A DNA stretch of 64,000 nt from CAZTHM01 sp041946825 (lineage in GTDB: Bacteria > Acidobacteriota > Terriglobia > UBA7540). The position numbers and the translations under genes are program-made. Shown piece by piece: positions 53,409 through 62,492 of the stretch. The DNA lies in assembly GCA_041946825.1 (NCBI GenBank), contig JBHGBD010000009.1, forward strand, positions 1 through 64,000, given 5' to 3'. The notes below the pieces were generated by a model. It worked only from the letters and a program-made list of their open reading frames with translations. It searched no databases and was not told the origin of the DNA. Within the stretch, counting starts at the first letter, position 1; each line of letters starts with the position of its first letter.

Positions 53409-54158
53409 ATGCTGAAACGGGCATTCCAAAGCGTCCTGTCGTTCCTCGATCTGCTCTGGCCGTTTCCTCTGGGCATCGCCTTCGGCGTTTTGGTTGTAGG
53501 AGCCTCGGCTGGAGCGTGGCTGGTTTTTCGAGAGTCGCCAACGCCGCACCAAGCGCCGCAGCGAACCAGTCCCGTTCCAGCTGCCAAATCGCCGGCTCCC
53601 GCGGAGATTGTCCCTCCTCCGTTGGAGCCCGCTCCGCCCACACCCACACAAACAGCCGTTCCTGCCGCCCCACAGCCGGTTGAAGCGACCACGTCATCAC
53701 CGGCTAACGCCACTCCTGAGTCTGTTCGGCCCTCGGCCACCCGACCCCTGACCGCGCAAGAGGTGAAGGTCCGCGACACGCTCACCCGCGCGCGTTGGTA
53801 CATGAGGCAGGGACAGTACGGCCCAGCCACCGAGGAGTTTCAGGCCGCTCTGGCAATGGATCCCTCGAATCGTGAAGTCCAGGCAGGGCTCCAGCAGGCA
53901 CGCGCGGCCAGTGGGAGTCCAGCCCCCAGCCCTCAGCCTGCTCGGGCCGCGCCCAGTCGCCCGCCTGTCACGCCGGACGCGAAGCTCCGCGACACGCTTA
54001 CCCGCGCGCGGTGGTACATGAAGCAGGGGCAATACCGTCCGGCCATCGAGGAGTTTCAGGCCGTGCTCGCGGTGGATCCGTCCAATCGCGAAGCGCAAAC
54101 CGGGCTCGAACAGGCGCGCCAGGCTGGCGGCATTCGAGAGCCTTCCCCTCAGCAATAG
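53409..54158 (+). CDS. membrane-anchored Pro-rich protein with two duplicated TPR-like units
   Basis: A 249-residue protein: an N-terminal membrane segment (residues 20-41, PLGIAFGVLVVGASAGAWLVF), then a Pro/Ala-rich linker (about 43-115). Two near-identical repeats of 44 residues follow (122-165 and 194-237), each starting RDTLTRARWYM-QGQY and ending DPSNRE-Q-GL-QAR. Each repeat resembles one TPR helix pair. The repeats are 216 bases apart and similar at the DNA level, which points to recent duplication. A periplasmic protein-interaction role is inferred. It is convergent with the receiver-HATPase gene, 32 bases away. Confidence 0.78.
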   Translation: MLKRAFQSVLSFLDLLWPFPLGIAFGVLVVGASAGAWLVFRESPTPHQAPQRTSPVPAAKSPAPAEIVPPPLEPAPPTPTQTAVPAAPQPVEATTSSPANATPESVRPSATRPLTAQEVKVRDTLTRARWYMRQGQYGPATEEFQAALAMDPSNREVQAGLQQARAASGSPAPSPQPARAAPSRPPVTPDAKLRDTLTRARWYMKQGQYRPAIEEFQAVLAVDPSNREAQTGLEQARQAGGIREPSPQQ

Positions 54159-54190
54159 AAGGCACACGCAGGTCACTTCCCTCTGGGAGG

Positions 54191-55027
54191 TCACGAACTC
54201 AAGTACTTCACGAACAGCACTTCGTTCTGGGGCTCGTTATAGATGAGTTCGTCCACCATCGCTTGTACCATGGCGATTCCGAACCCGCCGGGGCGAAGAC
54301 CTTTCTGGGCTCGCGCCTCGAGATGCCCGTGAGGCTGAGTGCTGTGACCGCCCGCCGCCGCGTGGGTTAGCTCGCGCATATTGAAGCCGGACCCCGGGTC
54401 GGCAATCCGGTACATCAGCATCTTCTTCCCGCGAACGTAAGCGATCCTCACCTTGCGGCTGGGATCGAATTTCCCACCCCACTCGATGGCGTTGACCAGC
54501 AGTTCGTGGAAGGCCAACCCTACGTTTTGGAGGACGTCAGCAGGAAGATCCGCCTTGAGCTGGATCAGGAAGCCCTGGACGCGCTCCGCAGCTCTTATGT
54601 GGCAAGGAACCAGGAGCTCTACCCACTCAGGGCGGGCTGAGAGAACTTCTATGGTTTCGTTTTCGAAAGAAGACGCGAGGGCATTCGCTACTGCCTCGCG
54701 GAGGGCGTCAGGAGCGAAGGGTTTCTTCAGGAGTTGGCAGGCGCGCTCGCGGAGCGATCGAACGAGGTTGGCCGGTGTAGCGTCCCCGGTCATGATCACG
54801 ACTTTCGTTTCGGGCGCGAGTATTTTGAGGCGATCGAGAACCCCGAAACCGTCCATCCTGGGGAGGCCAATGTCCAGCAGGACCAGATCGAAGGTCTCTC
54901 TCTCGAGGTGCTCGACAGCCTCGATCCCGTCACTCACACTCGTCAGGTCGTGCCGCGCCGGATCAAGGATGCTCCGAACCAGATCGTGCACCAGGGGCTC
55001 ATCCTCAGCGATGAGGATTCTATTCAT
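54191..55027 (-). CDS. response regulator receiver fused to RsbW-like HATPase domain
   Basis: A 278-residue cytoplasmic protein. The receiver domain (1-120) has the acidic pair E8/D9, phospho-acceptor D52 in LVLLDIGLPRMDG, T80 and K101. The C-terminal half (about 130-275) is a GHKL ATPase of the anti-sigma kinase (RsbW/SpoIIAB, HATPase_c_2) type: N-box HELLVNAIEWGG, G1 box DPGSGF, and a lid ending GGFGIAMVQAMVDELIY. It could phosphorylate an STAS antagonist or bind a sigma factor when its receiver is phosphorylated. No histidine kinase or STAS gene is adjacent. The Shine-Dalgarno is AGGGAGGG. A cluster of GCGTA repeats lies about 100 bases upstream. Confidence 0.88.
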   Translation of the reverse strand: MNRILIAEDEPLVHDLVRSILDPARHDLTSVSDGIEAVEHLERETFDLVLLDIGLPRMDGFGVLDRLKILAPETKVVIMTGDATPANLVRSLRERACQLLKKPFAPDALREAVANALASSFENETIEVLSARPEWVELLVPCHIRAAERVQGFLIQLKADLPADVLQNVGLAFHELLVNAIEWGGKFDPSRKVRIAYVRGKKMLMYRIADPGSGFNMRELTHAAAGGHSTQPHGHLEARAQKGLRPGGFGIAMVQAMVDELIYNEPQNEVLFVKYLSS

Positions 55028-55123
55028 GATGACCCTCCCTCGGCTTTCGCCGCCAACCGCCCCGGCTTCCTTCTGTAGGTCAATTGTAATTCGCGGCGGG
55101 ACGAACCGTAAACCCTCGGGTCA

Positions 55124-55155
55124 TACGCTAAAAAGCGTAACGCAAGAATGCGTAA
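55124..55155. repeat. GCGTA repeat cluster upstream of the receiver-HATPase gene
   Basis: Two copies of AA(A/T)GCGTAA (55132-55140 and 55147-55155), 15 bases apart, plus an inverted TACGC at 55124. Together they make two small dyads, TACGCT-AAAA-AGCGTA and ACGCA-AGAA-TGCGT. This looks like a multi-site operator. Confidence 0.45.
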
Positions 55156-55167
55156 TCAGGAGTCACT

Positions 55168-55201
55168 GATGCTTCTTGACGTTTGAGAATGCAGAAGCAT
55201 C
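55168..55201 (-). terminator. hairpin downstream of glgX
   Basis: GATGCTTCT and AGAAGCATC pair over 9 bp around a 16-base loop, 56 bases past the glgX stop on the minus strand. It separates glgX from the receiver-HATPase gene. Confidence 0.45.
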
Positions 55202-55256
55202 CCTAGCCGGCACCGGGGCTTAATTTGCAAGCGATAAACGATTCCGTCAGACTGCG

Positions 55257-57401
55257 CTAACCAGCCGCCCACTCAAACAACGCCATGGCGCGGTCAGTGA
55301 GAGTGAATTTGGAAGATGGCTCCTGCGCGGCCGCGCTTGGGCCGGATGCCGAGACCCAGCCGCGCGAAGTGTCGAAGCGCAAATGCCACTTGCCGGACGA
55401 GAGAGCGGAAGGCAAGGTGAATTCAATTGCCTCGAAGTGAGCGTTGAAAAGAACGAGGAAGAGGGAGTCGGTCAGCGGCCTACCGCGCTCATCCCATTCC
55501 TGCAAGTCCCTCCCATCAAGCTGCAAGCCGATGGCGCGGATGTAATCGGTTTGCCAATCGATGTCGCGCATTTCGACGCCGTCGGGGCGCAGCCAGGTGA
55601 CGTCCTTGATCTGGTCGAGCGAGAAGTCGCGCCCTTCGAGAAACCGGCTCCGTCGGAAGGCGGGGTGCGCCTGACGGAAGGCGATCAGGGCGCGAGTGAA
55701 TTCGAGCTGCCCGGAATACTTCTTCGTGCGTTCCCAATCCAGCCAGCCGATGGGATTATCCTGGCAGTAAGCGTTGTTGTTTCCGCGCTGGGTGTTCGCG
55801 GCTTCGTCGCCGGACCAGAGCATTGGCGTTCCCTGCGAGAGGAAAAGCGTCGCAAGAAAGTTCCTCATCTGTCGCAGCCGTAGGGCGAGAATCGCCGGAT
55901 CATCCGTTTCGCCTTCCGCGCCGCAGTTCCAACTGTCATTGGAGTTCGTGCCGTCGCGATTCTCTTCCAGGTTCGCCTCGTTGTGCTTGGAGTTGTAGGC
56001 GACAAGATCGTGCAGCGTGAAGCCATCGTGACAGGTAATGAAGTTGACGCTCGCCGAAGGGCTGCGGCCGTCGTCACGATAGAGGTCGCTCGACCCGGTC
56101 AGCCGATAAGCGAGGTCGGGCACCATGCGCGGGTCGCCTTTCCAGAAGCGCCGCACCGTGTCGCGGCAGCGGCCGTTCCATTCCGCCCAATCGACGGGGA
56201 AGTTGCCGACCTGATATCCGCCCAGGCTGACGTCCCACGGCTCGGCGATCAGCTTGACCTGGCTCAGCACGGGGTCCTGGTGAACGATGTCGAGGAACGA
56301 TGAGAGCCGCGTGGGGCCGCCTTCCTCGCGGGCCAGCGCCGCGGCAAGGTCGAAGCGAAACCCGTCCACGTGCATCTCGTTAACCCAGTATCGCAAGCTA
56401 TCGGCGATCATCCGCAATACCGCGGGATGAAGCATGTTAAGAGAATTCCCGCAACCTGTGAAGTCGAGGTAGTAACGCGGCATGCCGGGCACCAGCCAGT
56501 AGTAGGAAGGATTATCAATCCCGCGCCAACTGAGCATCGGGCCGAGGTGGTTGCCCTCGCAGGTGTGGTTGTAAACCACGTCGAGAATTACTTCGAGTCC
56601 TGCCTTGTGCAGGGCCTTGACCATCTGCTTGAACTCGGTCACCTGCGTGCCCAGGCTGCCCGAGGCGCTGTAGCGGCCATCGGGAGCGAAGTATCCCAGC
56701 GTGTTGTACCCCCAGTAATTCGTGAGCCCGCGGTCGGTGAGGAATTTTTCCGGCTGGCAGGCGTGAACAGGAAGCAACTCGACCGCGGTGACGCCGAGTC
56801 GCGCCAAGTATTCAATCACCGGCGGCGCCGCGAGCCCCGCGTAGGTTCCGCGCAATTTCGGATCGAGCTTGGGAAAATTCTTGGTGAAGCCTTTCACGTG
56901 CAGTTCGTAGATGACCGACCGCGACCAGGACACGCGCGGCGGGCGATCGCCTCCCCAATCGAAGCGCGGATCGACAACGATGGATTTGGGAACCGCCGCG
57001 GCGCTGTCAGAATCGTCCCGCGCCAGATCGCCCTCGGAGTTTCCCAGCTGATAAGAGAACGGCGAGGCTTTCGCCCAGTTGACGGTGCCCGTCAGCGCCC
57101 CCGCGTACGGGTCAACGAGGAGCTTGGCGGGATTGAAGCGCAGGCCGCGCAAAGGGTCGTAAGAGCCGTGTACACGATAGCCGTAAAGTTGTCCGGGGGA
57201 GCAGCCGGGGATATAGACGTGCCACGTATTGCGAGTTCGTTGCTTGATGGGAATGACGGCCGTCGCCTGCGCAGCCGTTGGCTTGTCAAACAGGCAAAGG
57301 TCAACTCCCTCGGCGTTCTCGGAATAGAGCGCGAAGTTCACGCCCTTACCGTCCCAGGACGCGCCCAGCGGCATCGGTCTTCCCGGCCAGATTTCATTCA
57401 T
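55257..57401 (-). CDS. glgX: glycogen debranching enzyme GlgX (isoamylase type, GH13_11)
   Basis: A 714-residue cytoplasmic enzyme. It hydrolyses alpha-1,6 branches of phosphorylase-trimmed glycogen. An N-terminal CBM48/early-set domain (PGRPMPLGASWDGKGVNFALYSENAEGVDLCLFD) precedes the GH13 barrel. The four conserved regions are visible: DVVYNHTCEGNHLGP, the nucleophile in VDGFRFDLAAAL, the acid/base Glu in VKLIAEPWDVSLGGYQVGNFP, and FITCHDGFTLHDLVAYN. GDEAANTQRGNNNAYCQDNPIGWLDW is the isoamylase/GlgX signature. The length is that of full GlgX. ATG 57401 with GAGGAG is preferred over 57446. It is isolated from other glycogen genes. Confidence 0.95.
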   Translation of the reverse strand: MNEIWPGRPMPLGASWDGKGVNFALYSENAEGVDLCLFDKPTAAQATAVIPIKQRTRNTWHVYIPGCSPGQLYGYRVHGSYDPLRGLRFNPAKLLVDPYAGALTGTVNWAKASPFSYQLGNSEGDLARDDSDSAAAVPKSIVVDPRFDWGGDRPPRVSWSRSVIYELHVKGFTKNFPKLDPKLRGTYAGLAAPPVIEYLARLGVTAVELLPVHACQPEKFLTDRGLTNYWGYNTLGYFAPDGRYSASGSLGTQVTEFKQMVKALHKAGLEVILDVVYNHTCEGNHLGPMLSWRGIDNPSYYWLVPGMPRYYLDFTGCGNSLNMLHPAVLRMIADSLRYWVNEMHVDGFRFDLAAALAREEGGPTRLSSFLDIVHQDPVLSQVKLIAEPWDVSLGGYQVGNFPVDWAEWNGRCRDTVRRFWKGDPRMVPDLAYRLTGSSDLYRDDGRSPSASVNFITCHDGFTLHDLVAYNSKHNEANLEENRDGTNSNDSWNCGAEGETDDPAILALRLRQMRNFLATLFLSQGTPMLWSGDEAANTQRGNNNAYCQDNPIGWLDWERTKKYSGQLEFTRALIAFRQAHPAFRRSRFLEGRDFSLDQIKDVTWLRPDGVEMRDIDWQTDYIRAIGLQLDGRDLQEWDERGRPLTDSLFLVLFNAHFEAIEFTLPSALSSGKWHLRFDTSRGWVSASGPSAAAQEPSSKFTLTDRAMALFEWAAG

Positions 57402-57547
57402 GGCGGACTCCTCTATTTGCAGAATGCGATGATACCGGCGCGCCATGCCTCGTACAACAGTAAAGGCTGCCGAGATTTAAACCGACGGCCACTTCCGGTA
57501 CAATCAGCGGCGCTCGGTGGCATTCATTTCACGGGCTGGGGTGAGCG

Positions 57548-59659
57548 ATGCGACGCAACCGAAGGGATTTCCTGAAAGCCGGAATCGTGACGGCGGGAAC
57601 GGGTTTGGCAGGTCTTGCACCTGCTCAGACCCCCACGCCGCGGGGCATGACGCGCGCGCCGCGAAGGGGTCCGACTCCGAAGCGGGAGTTCAGCATTTCG
57701 ATTCGCGATTACCTTTCCCGCGAGGCGCGCCGCATCACGGACCGTGCGCTTTCCGACTACAAGGACGCGGCAACGTGGAAGCGGCTGATCCCCGAGCGTC
57801 GCCGCCAGTACATGGAGATGATGGGCTTGGAGAATCTCCCGCCCAGGAGCCAGCGTCCGCCGCTTAACGTGAAGGTCACGGGCGTCCTCGAACGGCCGGG
57901 GTACCGGATTGAGAAGTTGTATTACGAGAGCCTGCCGAAACTTTACGTGACCGCGAACCTCTACGTGCCCGCCAGGCTGACCTCGCGCGTGCCGGGAGTG
58001 CTCTATGTTTGCGGGCATGCCGTGCAACAGAAAGTGGCGTATCAGGCGCATCCGCGCCGGCTCGCGGAGTTGGGGATGGTCAGCCTGCTGGTTGAAACCG
58101 TGCAACGCGGCGAGGCGCGCGGCTTTCACCACGGTCCCTACTACGAGGGGTGGTTCCAATGGTACAGCCGCGGGTACAGCCCCGCCGCGGTCGAACTGCT
58201 CAACGGAATTCGCGGCCTCGACCTCCTGGCCGAGCGCCCAGAAGTGGATTCCGAGCGGCTGGGAGTGACCGGAATCTCCGGCGGCGGTTCGGTCAGTTGG
58301 TGGGTGGCGGCGGGCGACGAGCGCGTGAAGGTTGCGGCCCCGGTGTGTGGCACCTCGACGCTGCATTCCTACATCGCCGACCTCACCGTGGATGGAAATT
58401 GCGACTGTATCTGGTGGAATGACACCTACCTGTGGGACTTGGCGGACGTGGGAGCTCTCATTGCGCCGCGCCCGCTTCTGATTGCCTGCGCCGACCACGA
58501 CGAGGTTTTCGCCCTCTATTCGGCGCGCGAGGTGCACGCACAGCTCGAGCGCTTGTACAAAATGCTTGGGAGCGAGTCGAACCTTCGGCTGGTCGTGGCG
58601 TCCGGCGGGCATGGTTATTATCCTCTTTCACGTACGGAGGTTTTTTCCTGGCTTGTCAAACATCTGCAAGGGAAGAATGTTCCGCCCGAGCAAGTGGGTG
58701 ACCTCGATGAGTCACCGCAGAAACAGGAAACGGAAGATACATTGCGTGTTTACGTGAATGGGCTGCCAGAAGGAAATCGCACGCCGACCATTCAGGACGA
58801 ATTCATTACGTTGGCCTCGCCGCCGGAAATTGCGGATGCCGCAACGCTTGAGAAGACTCGGCGGACCGTGATCACGTCGCTGCGGGAGAAAACGTTTCGT
58901 GCGTTTCCGCCTTCGCCTCCACCGCTCGATACCCAGGTCGAATTCGAATATCGCTTCGACAACCGCAACCTCGGAGTGCGCTTTGCATTCACCTCCGAAG
59001 AAGGTTGGCGTCTGCGCGGCTTGCTGAGTTTGGCGTTGTCAGTTCCCGCTCCGGCGCCGGCGGTGGTCGCGCTCCGTTTGCCGGGCGAGAGACGCCCAGA
59101 CGGAGTCGTTGGCGCGAGTGAAGAGTTCTTGGGTCGGATCCGCGCGCCCTGGGCACAGGTTGTTGTCGAGCCGCGCGGTACGGGCGAAACTTCGTGGGGC
59201 GCAGAAATGCAGTGGCACCTGCGCCGCGCCGCCGCGTGGACCGGCCGCACCCTCGCCAGCATGTGGGTCTACGACGCGCTGCGCGCGCTCGAGGCGGTCC
59301 GCTCACTGCCGCAGGTTCAGGGAAGGCCCGTGGCCCTCGCGGGGCGCGGCCCGATGGCGGCGGTGGCGCTCTATGCGGCGCTGCTCGACGGCAAGATCAG
59401 TACAGTGTTCCTCGAATCGCCTTCCGCCAGCCAGAATCTTCCCGGCCCGCGCGATGGCAGCGGCCCGGCAGTTGAAATGCTCAATTGCCTGCGCATCACC
59501 GACCTTGCGCAGGTGGCGGGATTGCTCTTTCCGACCGAACTGGTTTTTATCGGTGATTGCCCGTCAACGTATGATTGGGCGGAGGCGCTCTATCGCCGGC
59601 TGGGAAGGCCGAAGAAGTTCAAGCGAGTCGGAGATCTAACTACTTGGCAGGTTGCCTGA
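57548..59659 (+). CDS. Tat-exported tandem alpha/beta hydrolase with degenerate second domain
   Basis: A 703-residue protein with a Tat leader (RRNRRDFLKAGIVTAGTGLAGLAPA). The first hydrolase domain has YVCGHAVQQKV, then the nucleophile elbow VTGISGGGSVSW with Ser244, an acid Asp in LIACADHDEVF, and His in ASGGHGYY, so the triad is complete. The second half (about 430-703) is also hydrolase-like (VVEPRGTGETSW), but its elbow reads LAGRGPMA with no Ser, so it is presumably non-catalytic. The same layout is seen in the protein at 24016, making the two paralogues. Acyl- or acetyl-esterase activity on glycans is inferred. It is convergent with the cytochrome gene, 11 bases between stops. Confidence 0.83.
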   Translation: MRRNRRDFLKAGIVTAGTGLAGLAPAQTPTPRGMTRAPRRGPTPKREFSISIRDYLSREARRITDRALSDYKDAATWKRLIPERRRQYMEMMGLENLPPRSQRPPLNVKVTGVLERPGYRIEKLYYESLPKLYVTANLYVPARLTSRVPGVLYVCGHAVQQKVAYQAHPRRLAELGMVSLLVETVQRGEARGFHHGPYYEGWFQWYSRGYSPAAVELLNGIRGLDLLAERPEVDSERLGVTGISGGGSVSWWVAAGDERVKVAAPVCGTSTLHSYIADLTVDGNCDCIWWNDTYLWDLADVGALIAPRPLLIACADHDEVFALYSAREVHAQLERLYKMLGSESNLRLVVASGGHGYYPLSRTEVFSWLVKHLQGKNVPPEQVGDLDESPQKQETEDTLRVYVNGLPEGNRTPTIQDEFITLASPPEIADAATLEKTRRTVITSLREKTFRAFPPSPPPLDTQVEFEYRFDNRNLGVRFAFTSEEGWRLRGLLSLALSVPAPAPAVVALRLPGERRPDGVVGASEEFLGRIRAPWAQVVVEPRGTGETSWGAEMQWHLRRAAAWTGRTLASMWVYDALRALEAVRSLPQVQGRPVALAGRGPMAAVALYAALLDGKISTVFLESPSASQNLPGPRDGSGPAVEMLNCLRITDLAQVAGLLFPTELVFIGDCPSTYDWAEALYRRLGRPKKFKRVGDLTTWQVA

Positions 59660-59670
59660 AAGTCTGATTG

Positions 59671-60801
59671 TTAGCGGGAAGCTCCGCCGGCGCTACCCCC
59701 GAAGTCCCTGGACGGAAGTGTGGCCGTCTCGCTGGGCCGCTGCCGCCGGCGCACGCCCTTGGGGTGGCAATCGAGGCATTTCACGAAGTGGATGTTGTGC
59801 GGACTCTTGGGGTCCTTGAAAGTCGTGTCCATCCTCTCGACATCGAGGCCGCAGTTGGACATGCGCGGATGGCATTGCATGCACGAAGCACGCGTGGTCT
59901 GGCGATGTTTCTGATGGCATGCTAAACAACTGATGCCCTCATGAACGCCGATCGCGGTGCGGTCGTCGCCCGAGCCGACTTCAAAGGTCGCGAGCGGCGC
60001 GTGACACTGGTAGCAAATCGCCTGCCGTGTGTCCGGGCTGATTTTGACCTGCCGTTTTCCGGTGCGCATCGAGGGCAGGTCGAGCCGCGCGGCGGAAATG
60101 TGAGTCAGCTCTCGCCGATCGAATAGCCCCAGCGACGGCCGGAAGAATTCCTGCTGAGCACCGGGGATGGCGTTCTTGGTCAGAGGATGCTGGAGCGGCG
60201 GGCCTTCGCGGTGCATCTGATGGCACGACAGGCAGGGAATCACGGGTAAATCCGCGACCTTGGGGTCCTCGAATTTCCACGGACCTTTCGTGTCGATGGG
60301 CGTCACGAGATCCTTGATGCTGCCCTCGAAGTGCATGCCGTGGCAGCGAAGGCAGTCGTCCATGAGGAGGCGTTTCTGGTTGTGCGCCGGGTCGAGAAAC
60401 ACTTGCGCATAGGTGATGCTGTGGCGGCTGGCTTTCCAGTCGGCGAATTCCTGCTGGTGACACTTCTGGCAGCGCTCCACCACTTTGAACATCAAATCGT
60501 TTTTGAGCCTCGGCCGCTCGGGGACGTTCCCGCGCAGATGCGTCACGACGCGGCGCATGTTGGCGAGGTGGAAACCGGCGTCGAGTGTGAAGACGTCGCC
60601 GTGGCACGCCTGGCAACTCACCGAGCGGTGGGCGGATACGTTCCAGTCGTGGTAGGGTTGCCAGATTTCGTGGCAGCGCGCGCATGCCACTCCGCCGGAA
60701 TAGTCGTAGTAGAGACTCGCGCCGGGAATCGCCAGGATGGCGACAAGCAAGCATCCAAGCAGGATCAACGTTCGCCGGGATTTCAGAGTCCCCAGTTGCA
60801 T
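59671..60801 (-). CDS. nine-haem membrane-anchored c-type cytochrome
   Basis: A 376-residue protein with an N-terminal membrane helix (RTLILLGCLLVAILAIPGASLYY) like NapC/NirT/NrfH anchors. It has nine CxxCH sites in order: CARCH, CQACH, CQKCH, CLRCH, CLSCH, CYQCH, CLACH, CMQCH, CLDCH. Extra His residues supply bis-His ligands. It would accept electrons at the membrane from the GMC flavoprotein encoded upstream, or move them to or from the quinone pool. ATG 60801 leaves a 22-base gap after the flavoprotein stop; starting at 60885 would overlap that gene. It is third in the subunit 3-flavoprotein-cytochrome operon. Standard gluconate/FAD-glucose dehydrogenases use a three-haem cytochrome here. 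Confidence 0.92.
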   Translation of the reverse strand: MQLGTLKSRRTLILLGCLLVAILAIPGASLYYDYSGGVACARCHEIWQPYHDWNVSAHRSVSCQACHGDVFTLDAGFHLANMRRVVTHLRGNVPERPRLKNDLMFKVVERCQKCHQQEFADWKASRHSITYAQVFLDPAHNQKRLLMDDCLRCHGMHFEGSIKDLVTPIDTKGPWKFEDPKVADLPVIPCLSCHQMHREGPPLQHPLTKNAIPGAQQEFFRPSLGLFDRRELTHISAARLDLPSMRTGKRQVKISPDTRQAICYQCHAPLATFEVGSGDDRTAIGVHEGISCLACHQKHRQTTRASCMQCHPRMSNCGLDVERMDTTFKDPKSPHNIHFVKCLDCHPKGVRRRQRPSETATLPSRDFGGSAGGASR

Positions 60802-60823
60802 CAGTTGCCGCGCCTCGCGCGCG

Positions 60824-62479
60824 TCATCCTCGAAATTGTGTTCCCTTCCATTCCTTGACCATGTGGTCCGAGGCGTAGTAGGCAATCGCCATGATTGTCA
60901 GCGCGGGGTTGAACCCACCGTTGGTGACGTGCACGCTGCCGTCCACGACAAAGAGGTTCGGCACGTCGTGCAACTGGCAGTATTTGTTCACTACGGAAGT
61001 CTTCGGATCATCACCCATGCGGCAGGTTCCCGCTTGGTGCTGGCTGGCGCTCAGGCCGCGCCCCGGAACCTTCAACCAGGTCTGGATCGCGCCACACTCT
61101 TTCAGCCACGTCTCCGCTTTCAACGCCACGTATTTCGCTGTCTCGAGCGTCTTAGGATGATTCAGTCCCGATAGCCGCGTGACCGGAATTCCCCAGTAGT
61201 CTTTGACCTTGGGATCGACTTGCACACGCGAGTCGAAGACCGGAATATCCTGTACGGGACCATGCACCGCGATGTTGCGCTTAAACCACTTGCGCATGAA
61301 ATCCTTGTGCCCGGCGCCCCAGCGGGGAACGCCCGGCACGCGAAGCTGGGAGAAGTTGTAAGGCAGCCGGACGAATTCGTTGGCGAGCGCGCCGCCGCCA
61401 ATCAGGCCGGGGTTGCCATGGTTGTAGTCGCAGACCGCCAGCGTCGCCCCGGGGCCTTGGTCGTCGTACACGTCGAAGTCGAAGAGGCCGTAGGCGCCCG
61501 CGTAGGCGTGACCCTGGAGGTTTCTCCCCACCCAGTCGTAGCGGTTTCCGATTCCGTTCGGGAATAAGGCGCTCTTGGAATTGAGCAGCAGACGTGGCGA
61601 CTCGGTCGCGGAGCACGAGACGACGACCAGATCCGCGGGCTGCTCCTGAAGGCGGCCGGCCGAATCGAAGTAAGCGACGCCGGCGACCCGGCCTTGAGCG
61701 TTGGTGAGGATTTCCTTCGCCACGCATTCAGTGCGAAGTTCACAGTTGCCGGAGGCGAGCGCCTTGGGGATGACCGTGTTGTGCGTCCCGCACTTGGCGT
61801 CCACTTCGCAGGCGAAACCCACGCACCATCGGCAGCGCATGCAGGCCCCGCGGCCGTTGTACGGGACCGTGTTGCGAGCGGTGGGCGCGTCGAAGGGATG
61901 CAGGCCGAGCAGCTCCGCCGTGTCGCCGAGGATTTGATTCTCTCGCGCGGGCGGGAGCGGCGGCATCGGCAGCGCTTTCTTGCGCGGCCCCTTGAAGGGA
62001 TTCTTCGAGTCGTCCCCCGAAACGCCAATCTCCCATTCCGCCTTTTCGTAATACGGCTCGAGGTCGTTGTAGGAGACGGGCCAGTCTTCCAGCGTCCCGC
62101 CTTCGACCGTGCCGTAGGTCGAGCGCATGCGGAAGTCTTTCTCCATGAAGCGCCACGCGAGCGCGCCGTAACTGAACGTGCCGCCGCCCACGCAGGCGGC
62201 GTTGTTGTGATAATCGCCGTCGCTCGGACGGACTAGATGCTCCTCGCCCTTGGCGTCCACGAATACGCGCACGTAACGCTCGTCGTCGGGACCAAACGCC
62301 GCGCCCAACGCCCACACGCGCTGGTTGCGCAGATCGTCCTTGCGGCAATCGAAAGGTGAGTACCACTTGCCGCGCTCGAGCAGGACCACGCTCAGCCCGG
62401 CAACAGCCAGCTCCTTCGCGACGATGCCGCCGCCCGCCCCCGCGCCAATCACCACCGCGTTGACTTTCTTTAATGCCAT
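60824..62479 (-). CDS. GMC family flavoprotein, large subunit of a gluconate/sugar dehydrogenase-like complex
   Basis: A 551-residue FAD enzyme. The dinucleotide-binding motif is VVIGAGAGGGIVAKELAVAGLSVVLLERG at the N-terminus. The FAD-contact VGGGTFSYGALAWRF and the C-terminal active-site segments GLSASQHQAGTCRMG and HVTNGGFNPALTIMAIA carry the catalytic His and Asn of GMC enzymes. A Cys cluster, CMRCRWCVGFAC, probably binds the Fe-S cluster known from FAD-dependent glucose and gluconate dehydrogenases. ATG 62479 with GGGA upstream is preferred over GTG 62485. It follows subunit 3 by 13 bases and precedes the nine-haem cytochrome by 22. The sugar substrate is unknown. Confidence 0.92.
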   Translation of the reverse strand: MALKKVNAVVIGAGAGGGIVAKELAVAGLSVVLLERGKWYSPFDCRKDDLRNQRVWALGAAFGPDDERYVRVFVDAKGEEHLVRPSDGDYHNNAACVGGGTFSYGALAWRFMEKDFRMRSTYGTVEGGTLEDWPVSYNDLEPYYEKAEWEIGVSGDDSKNPFKGPRKKALPMPPLPPARENQILGDTAELLGLHPFDAPTARNTVPYNGRGACMRCRWCVGFACEVDAKCGTHNTVIPKALASGNCELRTECVAKEILTNAQGRVAGVAYFDSAGRLQEQPADLVVVSCSATESPRLLLNSKSALFPNGIGNRYDWVGRNLQGHAYAGAYGLFDFDVYDDQGPGATLAVCDYNHGNPGLIGGGALANEFVRLPYNFSQLRVPGVPRWGAGHKDFMRKWFKRNIAVHGPVQDIPVFDSRVQVDPKVKDYWGIPVTRLSGLNHPKTLETAKYVALKAETWLKECGAIQTWLKVPGRGLSASQHQAGTCRMGDDPKTSVVNKYCQLHDVPNLFVVDGSVHVTNGGFNPALTIMAIAYYASDHMVKEWKGTQFRG

Positions 62480-62492
62480 ACGCACATTCCCG

